Source of the DNA: CAZRIZ01 sp050950465
Lineage (GTDB): Bacteria > Patescibacteriota > Saccharimonadia > Saccharimonadales > Saccharimonadaceae
Reading direction: 5' to 3'
Length of the DNA: 64,000 bases
Assembly: GCA_050950465.1 (NCBI GenBank)
Contig: JBMNHQ010000002.1
Location: forward strand, 1 to 64,000
In this document: positions 36,898-46,500 of the stretch, one piece after another
How the letters are laid out: each line of letters starts with the position of its first letter
Position numbering within the stretch: the first letter of the stretch is position 1
The notes under the pieces: generated by a model
What the model saw: only the letters and a program-made list of their open reading frames with translations
The model's database searches: none
Told to the model about the DNA's origin: nothing
Program-made: the position numbers and the translations under genes

Positions 36898-38670
36898 ATG
36901 GCACAAGAAAAAATCATAAAAATGACGGAAGCTATCACCGTGAATGAACTGGCCAACAACCTCAATATCCCAGTAGGCTCTTTGATTGGTGAATTATTTA
37001 AAAACGGTATCGTGGCAACAATCAATCAAAAGATTGATTTTGAGACTGTCGAAATTATCCTTAGCGAGCTAGGTATAACCAACGTTACATTGGAGAAGGT
37101 TGCTCTCTCAGACGATATTATTAAGCGTCACAAGCTGTCAGAAAATGCTGAAGATCGACCACCGATTGTGGCTGTTATGGGACATGTTGATCATGGCAAG
37201 ACAACACTGCTTGATTATCTATTAAAAACCAAGGCAGTCGAAAAGGAAGCTGGTGGTATTACACAGTATATCTCAGCTTATCAAACTAAATGGAAAGGTA
37301 AGTCAGTAACTTTTTTAGATACACCAGGCCATGAAGCTTTTGCGGCTGTGCGGCAACATGGTGCTTGCCTGACAGATTTAGTTATTATTGTGGTGGCAGC
37401 TGACGACGGAGTAAAGCCTCAAACAGTTGAGGCAATTAAGTTTGCTCAGAGTGCCAACGCCAAAATTATTGTGGCCATAAACAAGATTGATAAGACGACA
37501 GCTGATATCAATCGAGTTATGAGTCAGTTATCAACTGATCATCACTTGTCACCAGAGGAGTGGGGTGGCGATACCATCATGGTGCCGATTAGTGCTAAAA
37601 CTGGTCAGGGTATTGATGACCTAATGGAAGCAGTTTTCTTAGTAGCAGAGATGGAAGAGCTCAAGGCTGATTATGATGTTGATGCCGAAGGATTGGTGAT
37701 TGAATCGAAGATTGAGCATGGGCGTGGTCCAGTGGTTAGATTATTGGTTCAGCAGGGCGGTCTAAAGGTGGGTGACTTTATCGTAGCAGGTGAAGCCTAT
37801 GGTAAAGTTCGAACCATGGTTAATCATCTTGGTAAGCCAATGCGTATTGCTAGACCGTCAACTCCAGTTACGGTGACTGGGTTCAAATCTTTACCACAGT
37901 TTGGCCAGTTATTTGTTGAAACTAAGACTGAGAAAGAAGCTAAGCAATTAGCTAACAACTTGCGTATTCGTAATCAAGAAAGTGCCGCCAGTAGTAATAT
38001 CACAAGTGGCGATCTTTTGAAAATGATGAAGCAATTTGATGAAGCCAAGAACTTTAATGTTGTAATAAAAACAGATGTAGAGGGCAGTTTAACTTCAGTG
38101 ATTGACAGTCTTAAATTAATTGATGCTGGTAGTGAGATTAAATTAAATATCGTTGAAAGTCGAGTCGGTGACATAACCGAAAATGATATTCGTCGAGCAG
38201 TTGGTGATAATACCATTATTTATGGATTTAATGTTTCGGTGTCATCGGCTATGAAGCAACTAGCTGCACGTTTAGGTGTGTCAATTCGAATTTATAAGGT
38301 TATCTATGAGTTGATTGACGATGTTAAGTCAGAGATGGAAAAATTACTTTCTCCAGAAATTAGAGAAACGGAAGTCGGTCGCTTAAAAGTTAAGGGCGTG
38401 TTTAAGATAGCTCGTAATGAGCTTGTTTTAGGCGGATTGGTAACAAGCGGTCAAATAACTAGTGGCTTGGTGGCTAAAATTATGCGTAAAAGAGGATTGA
38501 TAGCAGAGGCAGAGGTTATGAACGTACAAAAGAATCAACAAGACGCGAAGGATGTGATTGAGGGTGATATGTGTGGCATGTTGTTAAAAACACACGGCAA
38601 GGTAGCGGCTGAAATTGGTGATCAAATCATTTTTGTTAAACGCGAAGTTTTAGCACGAAAAATTAAATAA
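36898..38670 (+). CDS. infB: Translation initiation factor IF-2
   Basis: 590 aa, a short IF-2 with only a small N-domain (ITVNELANNLNIPVGSLIGE) before the GTPase. G1 GHVDHGKT (95-102), switch region AGGITQYISAY, G3 DTPGHE (141-146), G4 NKID (about 195-198). Domains II-IV follow, ending in the fMet-tRNA-binding beta barrel. It delivers fMet-tRNA to the 30S subunit. GCCTACTGGG (36877-36886), just upstream of AAAGGAGAG, is complementary to CCCAGTAGGC inside the gene (36969-36978). Confidence 0.97.
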   Translation: MAQEKIIKMTEAITVNELANNLNIPVGSLIGELFKNGIVATINQKIDFETVEIILSELGITNVTLEKVALSDDIIKRHKLSENAEDRPPIVAVMGHVDHGKTTLLDYLLKTKAVEKEAGGITQYISAYQTKWKGKSVTFLDTPGHEAFAAVRQHGACLTDLVIIVVAADDGVKPQTVEAIKFAQSANAKIIVAINKIDKTTADINRVMSQLSTDHHLSPEEWGGDTIMVPISAKTGQGIDDLMEAVFLVAEMEELKADYDVDAEGLVIESKIEHGRGPVVRLLVQQGGLKVGDFIVAGEAYGKVRTMVNHLGKPMRIARPSTPVTVTGFKSLPQFGQLFVETKTEKEAKQLANNLRIRNQESAASSNITSGDLLKMMKQFDEAKNFNVVIKTDVEGSLTSVIDSLKLIDAGSEIKLNIVESRVGDITENDIRRAVGDNTIIYGFNVSVSSAMKQLAARLGVSIRIYKVIYELIDDVKSEMEKLLSPEIRETEVGRLKVKGVFKIARNELVLGGLVTSGQITSGLVAKIMRKRGLIAEAEVMNVQKNQQDAKDVIEGDMCGMLLKTHGKVAAEIGDQIIFVKREVLARKIK

Positions 38671-38694
38671 ACTGTGTTAGAATAGTGCTTAGTT

Positions 38695-39111
38695 ATGTTA
38701 AAGTTAGACAATAATTTTTTAGCCGAACTGGGTCTTGCAGGTATGCCAGAGGATCAAAAGGGTGAGTTCCTCAAATACGTTTTAAATACATTAGAGGATA
38801 GAGTGGGACGTGAGTTAGCTATTGGTATGACGCAGCGTCAAATTGATGAATTTAAGATGCTCAATAAGGGCGATAGTAGCTTCGTAGCTCGGTGGCTAAC
38901 TGAATATGATCCAACTTATAGTTCGAGTGATATGTTTTTGAATATGCAGGAGTCTCTAGGTTTAGACCCAGCTGACCCGAAGTTGCTACTACAGTATGCC
39001 TCAGCACGATGGCTAACCTTAAACCGACCAGACTATGCCCAAGTAGTGGCTGATAATATGCAGGCTATTCGACAAGAAATTATTGCTAACCGTGATCAGC
39101 TATTAGGATAA
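38695..39111 (+). CDS. DUF5663-like helical protein
   Basis: 138 aa. The N-terminal half (KLDNNFLAELGLAGMPEDQK and LNTLEDRVGRELAIGMT, then QIDEF) follows a pattern I associate with DUF5663, a small helical domain found mainly in Patescibacteria. No function known. TAGAAT (38678-38683) ends 11 nt before ATG, so any leader is only a few nucleotides. Its end overlaps the convergent fmt by 9 bp. Confidence 0.75.
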   Translation: MLKLDNNFLAELGLAGMPEDQKGEFLKYVLNTLEDRVGRELAIGMTQRQIDEFKMLNKGDSSFVARWLTEYDPTYSSSDMFLNMQESLGLDPADPKLLLQYASARWLTLNRPDYAQVVADNMQAIRQEIIANRDQLLG

Positions 39112-39984
39112 AAAGTTGTTGATATATTGTTGGGCGGTAGTTGGTTTACCGCTTGGGCTTAGAACAGTTTTAATATTCAAGTAGTTGTTATCTTTACAGC
39201 GGATGGATAATCTCGTATCTGGCTTTTCTCCAACCGTTGCTTTTAATACAACAATCTCTCTGTCTCGGTATCTTAGACGGGATTTTGGCCAAATATTATA
39301 AGCCCTAATTTGACGTTCCAGTTCTTGTGCGGTGTATAAGGTAGGATTGAGAATTCCGTCAGATTTTTTAATCATGTGACAAAAGGTGGCCTTATTGTGG
39401 TCTTGCGGTCTAGCCTCGAGTCCATTTTCAATATCCGCAAGAGTTCTAATTAACAGGTCATTGCTTAGACTAATTAGTTTGTTATTTAATTCAACAATTG
39501 TTTCTTTGCCAGTTAGTTTAAGTTTGGCTTGGCTATAAACTGGACCAGCATCGACTTCGTTGACAAGTAACATGATACTAACCCCTGTTGCTTTATCGCC
39601 AGCCAATATGGAGCTGATGATTGGTGATGGGCCACGATGCTTGGGCAGGAGTGATGGATGAACGTTGATTATCCCGTTCTTGAAAGCAGTAATAACATCT
39701 TCGGGGATGATTTTACCAAACATAGCAAGTATGCCAGTTTGACCGGTTGTATTAGCCACAGCCTGACGGATGTCATCTTTATTAGCAACCTCAAAAACTT
39801 TTATATTTGATTTCAGAGCCAGTTGCTTAACCTTAGTGGGTCGTTTTTTTCGTCCTCGACCGCTAATCAAATCAGGCTTAGTAATAACGGCTTCAATTTC
39901 AAAATCTGAATTTATCAAACCATGCAGAATTTCTGCACTAAGATCTTCAGTCCCGAAAAATACCAGCGGCGACAACCTTGTCAT
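39103..39984 (-). CDS. fmt: Methionyl-tRNA formyltransferase
   Basis: Makes fMet-tRNA for initiation. 293 aa with catalytic Asn107 and His109 in INVHPSLLPKHRGPSPI and Asp145 in VDAGPV, corresponding to E. coli N106, H108 and D144, followed by the OB-like C-terminal tRNA domain. It overlaps the end of def by 38 bp and lies in the typical priA-def-fmt order. Confidence 0.95.
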   Translation of the reverse strand: MTRLSPLVFFGTEDLSAEILHGLINSDFEIEAVITKPDLISGRGRKKRPTKVKQLALKSNIKVFEVANKDDIRQAVANTTGQTGILAMFGKIIPEDVITAFKNGIINVHPSLLPKHRGPSPIISSILAGDKATGVSIMLLVNEVDAGPVYSQAKLKLTGKETIVELNNKLISLSNDLLIRTLADIENGLEARPQDHNKATFCHMIKKSDGILNPTLYTAQELERQIRAYNIWPKSRLRYRDREIVVLKATVGEKPDTRLSIRCKDNNYLNIKTVLSPSGKPTTAQQYINNFLS

Positions 39985-40507
39985 AATTTACCTTTCTTAA
40001 TCTACCTTCCTTGTTTAATTTATAAAAAGCATCAGGTTGATCCTTGATGTGATCGACAAATGGGATGCCATTTAAGTGGTCAATTTCGTGCTGCAGTGTG
40101 CGCGCCATAAAACCGTCAGCTTTAAAAAAGATTGTTTTGCCATCTTCGGTTTTGGCTTTAACCTTAACTTTAGGGAAGCGCGCTACTTTACCGTAGAAAT
40201 CAGGTACGCTTAAGCAGCCTTCAAAATCGACTTCTTTTCGTCCGCTAGCTTTAATAATTTCCGGATTAATTAAAGCGGTAAAGTCTTGCTTGGTAGAATC
40301 TTCTCGAATGATAATAATCCGTCGCATTATGCCGATTTGTACCGCTGCTAGAGCGCTACTAATTTCGTTTGGTCTACTATTTTCCCAATCAATCGCGGCT
40401 TGTTTCATAGCAGCGATGTCTTTACGTACGCCATCGTCAATTCTAATTACTGGATTAGATTTTTGCCTAAGTCTCTCATCGGGTAAGGTGACGATTAATT
40501 TTTTCAT
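39947..40507 (-). CDS. def: Peptide deformylase
   Basis: Removes the formyl group from new proteins. 186 aa from ATG 40507, with EGCLS (96-100, metal ligand Cys98) and QHEIDH (139-144, His140, Glu141, His144). Motif 1 is divergent: SSALAAVQIG in place of GxGLAAPQIG, keeping Gln57. TATACT (40520-40515) ends 7 nt before the ATG, so the message is probably leaderless; the frame extends to 40600 but that would precede this promoter and overlap priA. Confidence 0.93.
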   Translation of the reverse strand: MKKLIVTLPDERLRQKSNPVIRIDDGVRKDIAAMKQAAIDWENSRPNEISSALAAVQIGIMRRIIIIREDSTKQDFTALINPEIIKASGRKEVDFEGCLSVPDFYGKVARFPKVKVKAKTEDGKTIFFKADGFMARTLQHEIDHLNGIPFVDHIKDQPDAFYKLNKEGRLRKVNYDKVVAAGIFRD

Positions 40508-40520
40508 AGCTTTAAGTATA

Positions 40521-42452
40521 TCAGAGAAGACTCTCGGGGTCGATATCGTATTGCCAATTAGTATTCGGCAATAATTTGATAATGTCCTGCAGAGTAGCAC
40601 GTTTTTTAGATTTTATAATCAATTGCCAATTGTAGCGATTCCGTAACTTCTCGTAAAAAGCTGGTGCAGGCCCAATGACCTCGACTTGCGGATAGTCTTT
40701 TTTGATTTGATTAGCCAGCTTAGCCGTTTGAGAAATGCAACTAGCCTCAGTTTTATAAGCAACTTTTAATTTTAGTAAATAGGTAAAAGGGGGATAATTT
40801 AACTGTTGCCGCTTTTTAATAGTTTCTTTATAGAATGCTTGATAGTCTTGTTCTAGACCAAGCTGAATACTGGTCTGCTGTGGTTGATAAGTTTGGACAA
40901 TGACTCGAGTGGGTTTGTCATCGCGGCCAACACGACCAACTACTTGGGCGATTTGCTGGAAATTACGTTCCTGAGTAATGTAGTCTGGTATAGACAAGCC
41001 GGCATCGGCCTGCACAATACCAACAGTTGATAGGTTGGGCAAATTTAAGCCCTTAGTAATAACTTGAGTACCTATTAAAATATCAACCTCACCATCCACT
41101 AATTGTCGGTACATCTTGTCGATTGTCTGAAGTCTACTACTGTCTGCATCAAAGCGGGCGATTTTGGCTTTAGGAAATTGACGTCTTACTTCACGCTCAA
41201 TTAGCTTAGTACCAATACCAGTGTTATCTATCTCACTTGATTGACAGACTGGACAATTAAGAGGGGCTCGCATCTTGTATCCGCAAAGGTGGCAAACTAG
41301 CTTAAAGTAATCGTGATGCAGGATCAGTGGCACGTCGCATTTTGGGCAGGTGGCTGCCCAGCCACAATCACGACAAATTGTGGCACTGCTTGAACCACGG
41401 CGGTTATGAAAAATTAGGGCTTGCTCACCAATAATCAGGGAGTTTTTTATGGAGCTGAGTAGCTGATTAGAGAGAAAACTATGGTGGCTAAAATTAGATT
41501 TTTTTGTCATATCAACTAATTCCATTTGAGGTGGTTGAACAATTTTAGCTGGTTTAGTCAAAGTGATAATCTGATTTTCAGTGGCTTTTGCTAGCCAGTA
41601 ATCAGCTACCGGTGGCGTGGCACTGCCTAGAATCAGTTTTGCTCCTGAGTGCTTTGCTAATACGGCGGCTACACGGCTGGTTTGATAGCGCGGGTTCTTG
41701 TCCTGCTTTAAGCTAGATTCATGAAATTCATCAATCACAACTAATCCTAGATTTGGTACGGGTGCGAAAATTGCCGATCTGGCGCCGATTACTACTACGG
41801 GATTTGTTGAATTGAGACAAGTCTGCCAGTTGATATGCCGTTCGGCTTCGGTTAGTCCAGAATGAAGTAGAATAATTTTCTCAAAATACGACTCGAATTG
41901 GTTTATTAACTGTGCAGTGAGGGCAATCTCTGGCACTATAATAATTACACTTTTTTGCTGATTAAGAATTTGTTTAGCAATTTCAAGATAAACAGTTGTT
42001 TTACCCGAACCGGTTATGCCATGCAGCAATGTGGTGGTATTATTTGAGTGGATAATTTTATCTATAGCAATTCTCTGTTCTGGAGTTGGTATAAGTTGAT
42101 GGGTTTTGTGCTTTATCGACTGGTCGTGCTTTTTAAATCGACGTTTCTTAGTCAACCCAGTTGGCAGGGCAGATTTTAGAACTTGTGGTAGTGGTGAACA
42201 ATAATATTGACTAATCCAATCTAAGGTCTTTACTAAACTACGGGGCAGAGGGGTGGAATCAACAGTAGTGACAATCTCTTTAGTGGTAAAGTTTGGTTTA
42301 GTAGCGGTTGCGAAAATTACACCTGTAGTTAGTTTTTTACCTAGTGGAACGACGACAACCTGCCCAATTGGAAGCTTGCTGACATAATGGTATGTCAGAA
42401 GATCTTGGTTTTTAACTGCCAGCTGACTGGTTGCCACTAAATAATAGTGCAT
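40521..42452 (-). CDS. priA: Primosomal protein N' (PriA helicase)
   Basis: Restarts collapsed replication forks. 643 aa with N-terminal DNA-binding region, Walker A GITGSGKT (145-152), DEFH box in VVIDEFHESS, the paired zinc-binding cysteines (CRDCGWAATCPKC, CHLCGY, CPVC), and helicase motif VI QVVGRVGRDD. TATAAT on this strand (42465-42460) ends 7 nt before ATG, indicating a leaderless start. Confidence 0.96.
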   Translation of the reverse strand: MHYYLVATSQLAVKNQDLLTYHYVSKLPIGQVVVVPLGKKLTTGVIFATATKPNFTTKEIVTTVDSTPLPRSLVKTLDWISQYYCSPLPQVLKSALPTGLTKKRRFKKHDQSIKHKTHQLIPTPEQRIAIDKIIHSNNTTTLLHGITGSGKTTVYLEIAKQILNQQKSVIIIVPEIALTAQLINQFESYFEKIILLHSGLTEAERHINWQTCLNSTNPVVVIGARSAIFAPVPNLGLVVIDEFHESSLKQDKNPRYQTSRVAAVLAKHSGAKLILGSATPPVADYWLAKATENQIITLTKPAKIVQPPQMELVDMTKKSNFSHHSFLSNQLLSSIKNSLIIGEQALIFHNRRGSSSATICRDCGWAATCPKCDVPLILHHDYFKLVCHLCGYKMRAPLNCPVCQSSEIDNTGIGTKLIEREVRRQFPKAKIARFDADSSRLQTIDKMYRQLVDGEVDILIGTQVITKGLNLPNLSTVGIVQADAGLSIPDYITQERNFQQIAQVVGRVGRDDKPTRVIVQTYQPQQTSIQLGLEQDYQAFYKETIKKRQQLNYPPFTYLLKLKVAYKTEASCISQTAKLANQIKKDYPQVEVIGPAPAFYEKLRNRYNWQLIIKSKKRATLQDIIKLLPNTNWQYDIDPESLL

Positions 42453-42554
42453 GGCTAGTATTATACCTCGTGCGGTAATTTAAATTCTCGAAAAGACTAA
42501 ACAAGCTTTTGTTTTACTCTCGAATACTAGTAGCATATCTGATAAAATAAGCAT

Positions 42555-43211
42555 ATGTATTTTGAGAGTCGAGCTGAGGCTGGTGAGATCTTGGGAAAGA
42601 AGTTATACGAGCAGTATCGTTATGAAAACTGTGCGGTTCTGGCTATGAATAACGGTGGTGTATTAGTGGGACAGAAAATAGCTTCTCATCTACGCACTCT
42701 CCTGATGCTTTTAGTAACAGAAAGTATCGAGGTGCCAGGCGAAGGTTTAACATTTGGCTCGGTTTCGCAAAGTGGTAATTTCACTTATGATGGTGGTCTA
42801 TCTCGCTTTGAAATTGCGGGCTATACTAGTGAGTTTAATAGTTATCTACAAGAGAAGAAACGCGAGGCTTTTCAAAAAATTAATCGTTTGATTGGTGATG
42901 CTGGTACAGTTGATACCGCAATGCTAAGGGGTCGAAACGTTATTTTAGTTAGCGATGGCTTTGATGCTAAAACTTCATTTGAGGCGGTATTAGATTTTCT
43001 TAAACCAATTAGGGTGCAAAGAATTATTGCTGCTTCTCCCGTTTCTTGTACAGCAGCGGTAAACAAATTACATGCTCTAGTGGATGAGATTCACATCTTA
43101 GACGTCAAGGCTAATTATATTAGCACAAACCATTATTATGACGACAATAACATTCCTGAACAAGAAGAAATAATTAGCTTCATTAGCCAAAATATATTAA
43201 ATTGGCAATAA
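42555..43211 (+). CDS. Phosphoribosyltransferase-like protein, degenerate active site
   Basis: 218 aa with PRTase-fold layout: hood start FESRAEAGEILGKKL, AVLAMNNGGVLVGQKIA, and VILVSDGFDAKTSFEAVLDFL at the PRPP loop position (about 125-145). The usual acidic pair and Gly/Thr-rich loop (DDGxxTGxT) is replaced by SDGFDAKTS, so catalysis is doubtful. TAAAAT (42543-42548) ends 6 nt before ATG: leaderless. Role unknown. Confidence 0.75.
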   Translation: MYFESRAEAGEILGKKLYEQYRYENCAVLAMNNGGVLVGQKIASHLRTLLMLLVTESIEVPGEGLTFGSVSQSGNFTYDGGLSRFEIAGYTSEFNSYLQEKKREAFQKINRLIGDAGTVDTAMLRGRNVILVSDGFDAKTSFEAVLDFLKPIRVQRIIAASPVSCTAAVNKLHALVDEIHILDVKANYISTNHYYDDNNIPEQEEIISFISQNILNWQ

Positions 43212-43268
43212 AGTCTTGGAAAAATGTTGTAAAAAGTGTAAACTAGAATTAATGAAGAAAAGGGACTT

Positions 43269-43568
43269 ATGCTAGACGTATTTATAACATCGAGGGTGCG
43301 CCGCAAAATTGTGGTGGTCTATGCAAAGTACCCCGATTTCCGTACCCACGTTAGGGGACTGGCAAAGCTTATCAAAGAGGATCCGGGTAATATTCAGCGT
43401 GAATTAAAACGACTAGAGAATGTCGGCTTCCTGCGATGTGAACGTAAGGGTAATTCGCGAGTCTACTCTGCTAATAAGCAATTTTTAATTTTTAAAGAAT
43501 TACAAAGTATTGTGATAAAAACTCAGCAACACGCTGCTAAGAAAAGAGCCTCAAGAAGAGCTAGCTAG
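43269..43568 (+). CDS. Winged-helix DNA-binding protein
   Basis: 99 aa. KLIKEDPGNIQRELKRLENVGFLRCERKG is a winged-helix recognition helix and wing of the ArsR/MarR-like type, with a basic tail. Likely a small transcription regulator. AAAGGGA precedes the ATG. It ends 1 nt before recJ, so the two are co-transcribed. Confidence 0.8.
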   Translation: MLDVFITSRVRRKIVVVYAKYPDFRTHVRGLAKLIKEDPGNIQRELKRLENVGFLRCERKGNSRVYSANKQFLIFKELQSIVIKTQQHAAKKRASRRAS

Positions 43569-43569
43569 C

Positions 43570-45210
43570 GTGGATGGGTCAGATTTAATTGATTTATTAT
43601 TAGATAATCGCCATGTTCTGCCCGACCAGCGGATAGATTTTTTGCAGCCTAAATATAGTGCCATAGAGAAATCAGACCCATTTGGTTTGCCAGATATGTT
43701 AAAAGCAGTTGGGCGACTAGAGGTGGCTTATAAACAACAAGAATCAATTTTAATCTACGGTGATTATGACTCCGATGGCGTGACTGCTACAGCCTTACTA
43801 GTTGACGGTCTTGCCAGTCTTGGTTTTAAAAAAGTTTCGTATCACCTACCTAATCGATTTACTGAAGGGTACGGTATGAATTCAGAAGTCATTAAAAATC
43901 TTAATCCGATACCGAACGTTATTATAACAGTAGATTGTGGCAGCACTAATGTTTCGGAAGTTGATTTAGCTAACAAGCGTGGCATTGACGTGATCGTGAC
44001 CGATCATCATCAAATTGGCGATACGGTGCCTAAGGCGATAGCTGTAGTTAATCCAAATCGTCCCGAAAACACATATCCCAATCCGCACCTCTCTGGCGTG
44101 GGTGTGGCTTTTAGTCTTATTAGAGCTTTACAGCAGCGGCTTAAAACTCTGCCTCAGGGGCAAGAAAAATGGTTGCTTGACTTGGTGACAATTGGCACAG
44201 TGGCTGATTTAATGCCTTTATTGGGGGAGAATCGAATTTTAGTAAAGTATGGTTTGATAGTATTGAAGAAGACTCGTCGTCTAGGAATAAAATATCTACT
44301 CAGTTTAAGTGGCTTAACGTCTGATAATCCTAGTGCTGATATGGTTGCGTTTGGTTTAGGGCCACGATTTAATGCAGCAGGGCGACTGGACAATGCTGAA
44401 TTAGCACTAAATGTCCTAATGGCTAAAAGCTCTGCCAAGGCTAAGGAGGCAGTAGAGCAGTTGGAATATTTGAATCAGAAACGCCGCGCCTTGCAGGATA
44501 AAATTTATCAGGAAGCGTTTAAGCAAGCTGAGGAAAATGATGACGCTGTTTTAGTCTTGAGTGGTCAGAATTGGCATGAGGGCGTGGTTGGTATTGTGGC
44601 TTCTAAAATCATGGAGCAGTTTAGCAAACCAGTGTTCATATTGCAAAACAAAGACAATGTTATCAAAGGTTCAGCGCGGAGCTTTGGCGATTTTTCAATT
44701 GCTGCGGCGCTTCAATCGATGCCCGACATAATTGAAAAGGGTGGTGGTCATGCTGCAGCTGGCGGTTTGACTTTGAAAGCTGATAATCTACTAGAGTTCA
44801 CCAAACGAATTAACGCCTTTTATAAAGAGCAAGGGTTAACTAACCAGTTGCGATTTCTTCAACCAAAAGTTGATGCAAATTTGCCTGATTTACATCTTCT
44901 AACTCTTAGTTTTTATCGGCAAATGGAACAATTAGCGCCATTTGGCGTCGGTAATCCTGAGCCAATATTTGAAGTTCAAAATTTGCGAGTTAAGCGAGTG
45001 CAAAAACTTGGTCGTGATGCTAAGCATCTCAAGCTAAATTTAGTTGATGAGCAGGGTGTGGTGATGGATTTTCTAGGTTTTAATTTGGCAGAAACCTATA
45101 CTAACCTTAAAGAAGGTGACTCAGTTAGTGCTGTCTTTAATCTCACTTTAAACGAATGGCAGGGGCGACAATCAGTTGAGGGGCGTTTAATCGATTTGTT
45201 GATTGGTTGA
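43570..45210 (+). CDS. recJ: Single-stranded-DNA-specific exonuclease RecJ
   Basis: 546 aa with DHH-family motifs: YGDYDSDGVT (63-72), VDCG (121-124), TDHH (144-147), and DHHA1 motif GGGHAAAGG (about 394-402), then an OB-like C-domain. It degrades 5' single strands in recombination and repair. GTG at 43570 is the only good start, directly after the winged-helix gene. Confidence 0.94.
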   Translation: MDGSDLIDLLLDNRHVLPDQRIDFLQPKYSAIEKSDPFGLPDMLKAVGRLEVAYKQQESILIYGDYDSDGVTATALLVDGLASLGFKKVSYHLPNRFTEGYGMNSEVIKNLNPIPNVIITVDCGSTNVSEVDLANKRGIDVIVTDHHQIGDTVPKAIAVVNPNRPENTYPNPHLSGVGVAFSLIRALQQRLKTLPQGQEKWLLDLVTIGTVADLMPLLGENRILVKYGLIVLKKTRRLGIKYLLSLSGLTSDNPSADMVAFGLGPRFNAAGRLDNAELALNVLMAKSSAKAKEAVEQLEYLNQKRRALQDKIYQEAFKQAEENDDAVLVLSGQNWHEGVVGIVASKIMEQFSKPVFILQNKDNVIKGSARSFGDFSIAAALQSMPDIIEKGGGHAAAGGLTLKADNLLEFTKRINAFYKEQGLTNQLRFLQPKVDANLPDLHLLTLSFYRQMEQLAPFGVGNPEPIFEVQNLRVKRVQKLGRDAKHLKLNLVDEQGVVMDFLGFNLAETYTNLKEGDSVSAVFNLTLNEWQGRQSVEGRLIDLLIG

Positions 45211-45278
45211 TTGACGTTATGCGTTCTTGTAGCTTTTTCGGTTGTCAAAAGTTGTTTTATCTAGTAAAATTATAAGAT

Positions 45279-45494
45279 ATGGTACAAGTTACAAGAAAAG
45301 ATGAGAAAGAAGCTAACGAAAATTTGATTCGTCGCTTTAACCGAAAGGTATTGCAAAGTGGAGTTTTATCAACTAAAAAGGAAACGATGCGATTTGAAAA
45401 GCCAATTTCCAAGACTGAACGACGCACTAAAGCAATTATTTCAAAACAGCGCAAAACTGATAAATTAAATAAAATTAAGCTCGGATTACGCTAA
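45279..45494 (+). CDS. rpsU: 30S ribosomal protein S21
   Basis: 71 aa, basic, matching bS21: ENLIRRFNRKVLQSGVLS, then RFEKPISKTERRTKA. S21 sits near the anti-Shine-Dalgarno. The promoter TTGTCA (45242-45247), 17-nt spacer, TAAAAT (45265-45270) places the start of transcription at or next to ATG 45279, so the message is leaderless. It overlaps yqeY by one base. Confidence 0.92.
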   Translation: MVQVTRKDEKEANENLIRRFNRKVLQSGVLSTKKETMRFEKPISKTERRTKAIISKQRKTDKLNKIKLGLR

Positions 45495-45943
45495 TGAGCT
45501 TAAAAGCGACAATCAATCAGGATTTGAAGGTCGCTCTACGAAGCGGTGACCATTCCACCTGTGACACTTTGCGGCTTCTTAAAGCTGAAATCTCTAATCA
45601 AGAGATAGCTTTGGGTGTGCGCGAAGCAGGTTTGACGGACGAACAAATTGAGCAATTGATAATTAAAGAGGCTAAAAAGCGTCGCGAAGCAGCAGAGCTT
45701 TATGAGCAAGCTGGTCGCAATGAGTTAGCTACCAACGAATTAGCGGAGTTGGCAATTTTAGAAAAGTACTTACCAGATCAACTGTCGGATGATGAGGTTG
45801 TAGCGACGATTGAAGAAATTTTTAAAGACATCGAACCGGTTATGCCTAATATGGGGAAAATAATTGGTGCAGTTAAAGCCAAGCTCGGCTTGGCTGCTGA
45901 TGGAGCAACGATAGCGCGATTAGTTAAGGAGCGATTAAAGTAA
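45494..45943 (+). CDS. yqeY: GatB/YqeY domain protein
   Basis: 149 aa, a full-length YqeY: LRLLKAEISNQEIALG, IIKEAKKRREAAELYEQAGR, EKYLPDQLSDDE and PNMGKIIGAVKAKL. The domain is shared with the tail of GatB, which handles misacylated tRNA; the stand-alone protein has no settled function. rpsU-yqeY is a common pairing. It overlaps both neighbours by one base. Confidence 0.93.
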   Translation: MSLKATINQDLKVALRSGDHSTCDTLRLLKAEISNQEIALGVREAGLTDEQIEQLIIKEAKKRREAAELYEQAGRNELATNELAELAILEKYLPDQLSDDEVVATIEEIFKDIEPVMPNMGKIIGAVKAKLGLAADGATIARLVKERLK

Positions 45944-46500
45944 TGATTTTGTTTTTTGGTTTAGCAGGTTCGGGTAAAAGCACGCAGGTAGAGCTGTTGG
46001 CTGAGGAGATGAATTGGATCCACTTTAGTATGGGAGCCTATTTGCGCTCGATTGAAGATCCAAAGGTTCAGAAACAAGTTGCTACTGGCGAGATGGTAGA
46101 CAACAAAATTACCAATCAGGCCATAATCGATGCTTATGAGATGGCAACTCAGTCAGGGCAAAAGTTATTGATCGATGGTTATCCGCGTCAAAAGAGTCAA
46201 GCTGACTGGTTAATCAAGAACGCAGACGCTTATAAAGTAGAAGCTGTAGTAGTAATTGATGTAGAAGAAGCAGAGATTCGTAAGCGGTTATTAGACCGTG
46301 GTCGAGTAGATGATAACGACGAAGAAGCAATTAAGCTTCGTTTTGATATTTTTCGTAATGAAACTGTAAAAGTAATTGAGCAATTCAAGCAAAAACAAAT
46401 TCCGGTTTATCATGTTGATGGCAATGGTACGATTGAACAAACTCATAGAAAACTCATGAAAATTATCAAAGAACATGTTGCAGCCACAAAAAACACCTGA
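45943..46500 (+). CDS. adk: Adenylate kinase-like nucleoside monophosphate kinase
   Basis: 185 aa. P-loop GLAGSGKST (6-14), NMP-binding DGYPR (about 87-91), and DRGRVDDNDEEAIKLR as a short LID, as in lidless adenylate kinases. It interconverts AMP, ATP and ADP. It overlaps map by 26 bp; adk-map adjacency is familiar from ribosomal protein operons elsewhere. Confidence 0.88.
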   Translation: MILFFGLAGSGKSTQVELLAEEMNWIHFSMGAYLRSIEDPKVQKQVATGEMVDNKITNQAIIDAYEMATQSGQKLLIDGYPRQKSQADWLIKNADAYKVEAVVVIDVEEAEIRKRLLDRGRVDDNDEEAIKLRFDIFRNETVKVIEQFKQKQIPVYHVDGNGTIEQTHRKLMKIIKEHVAATKNT

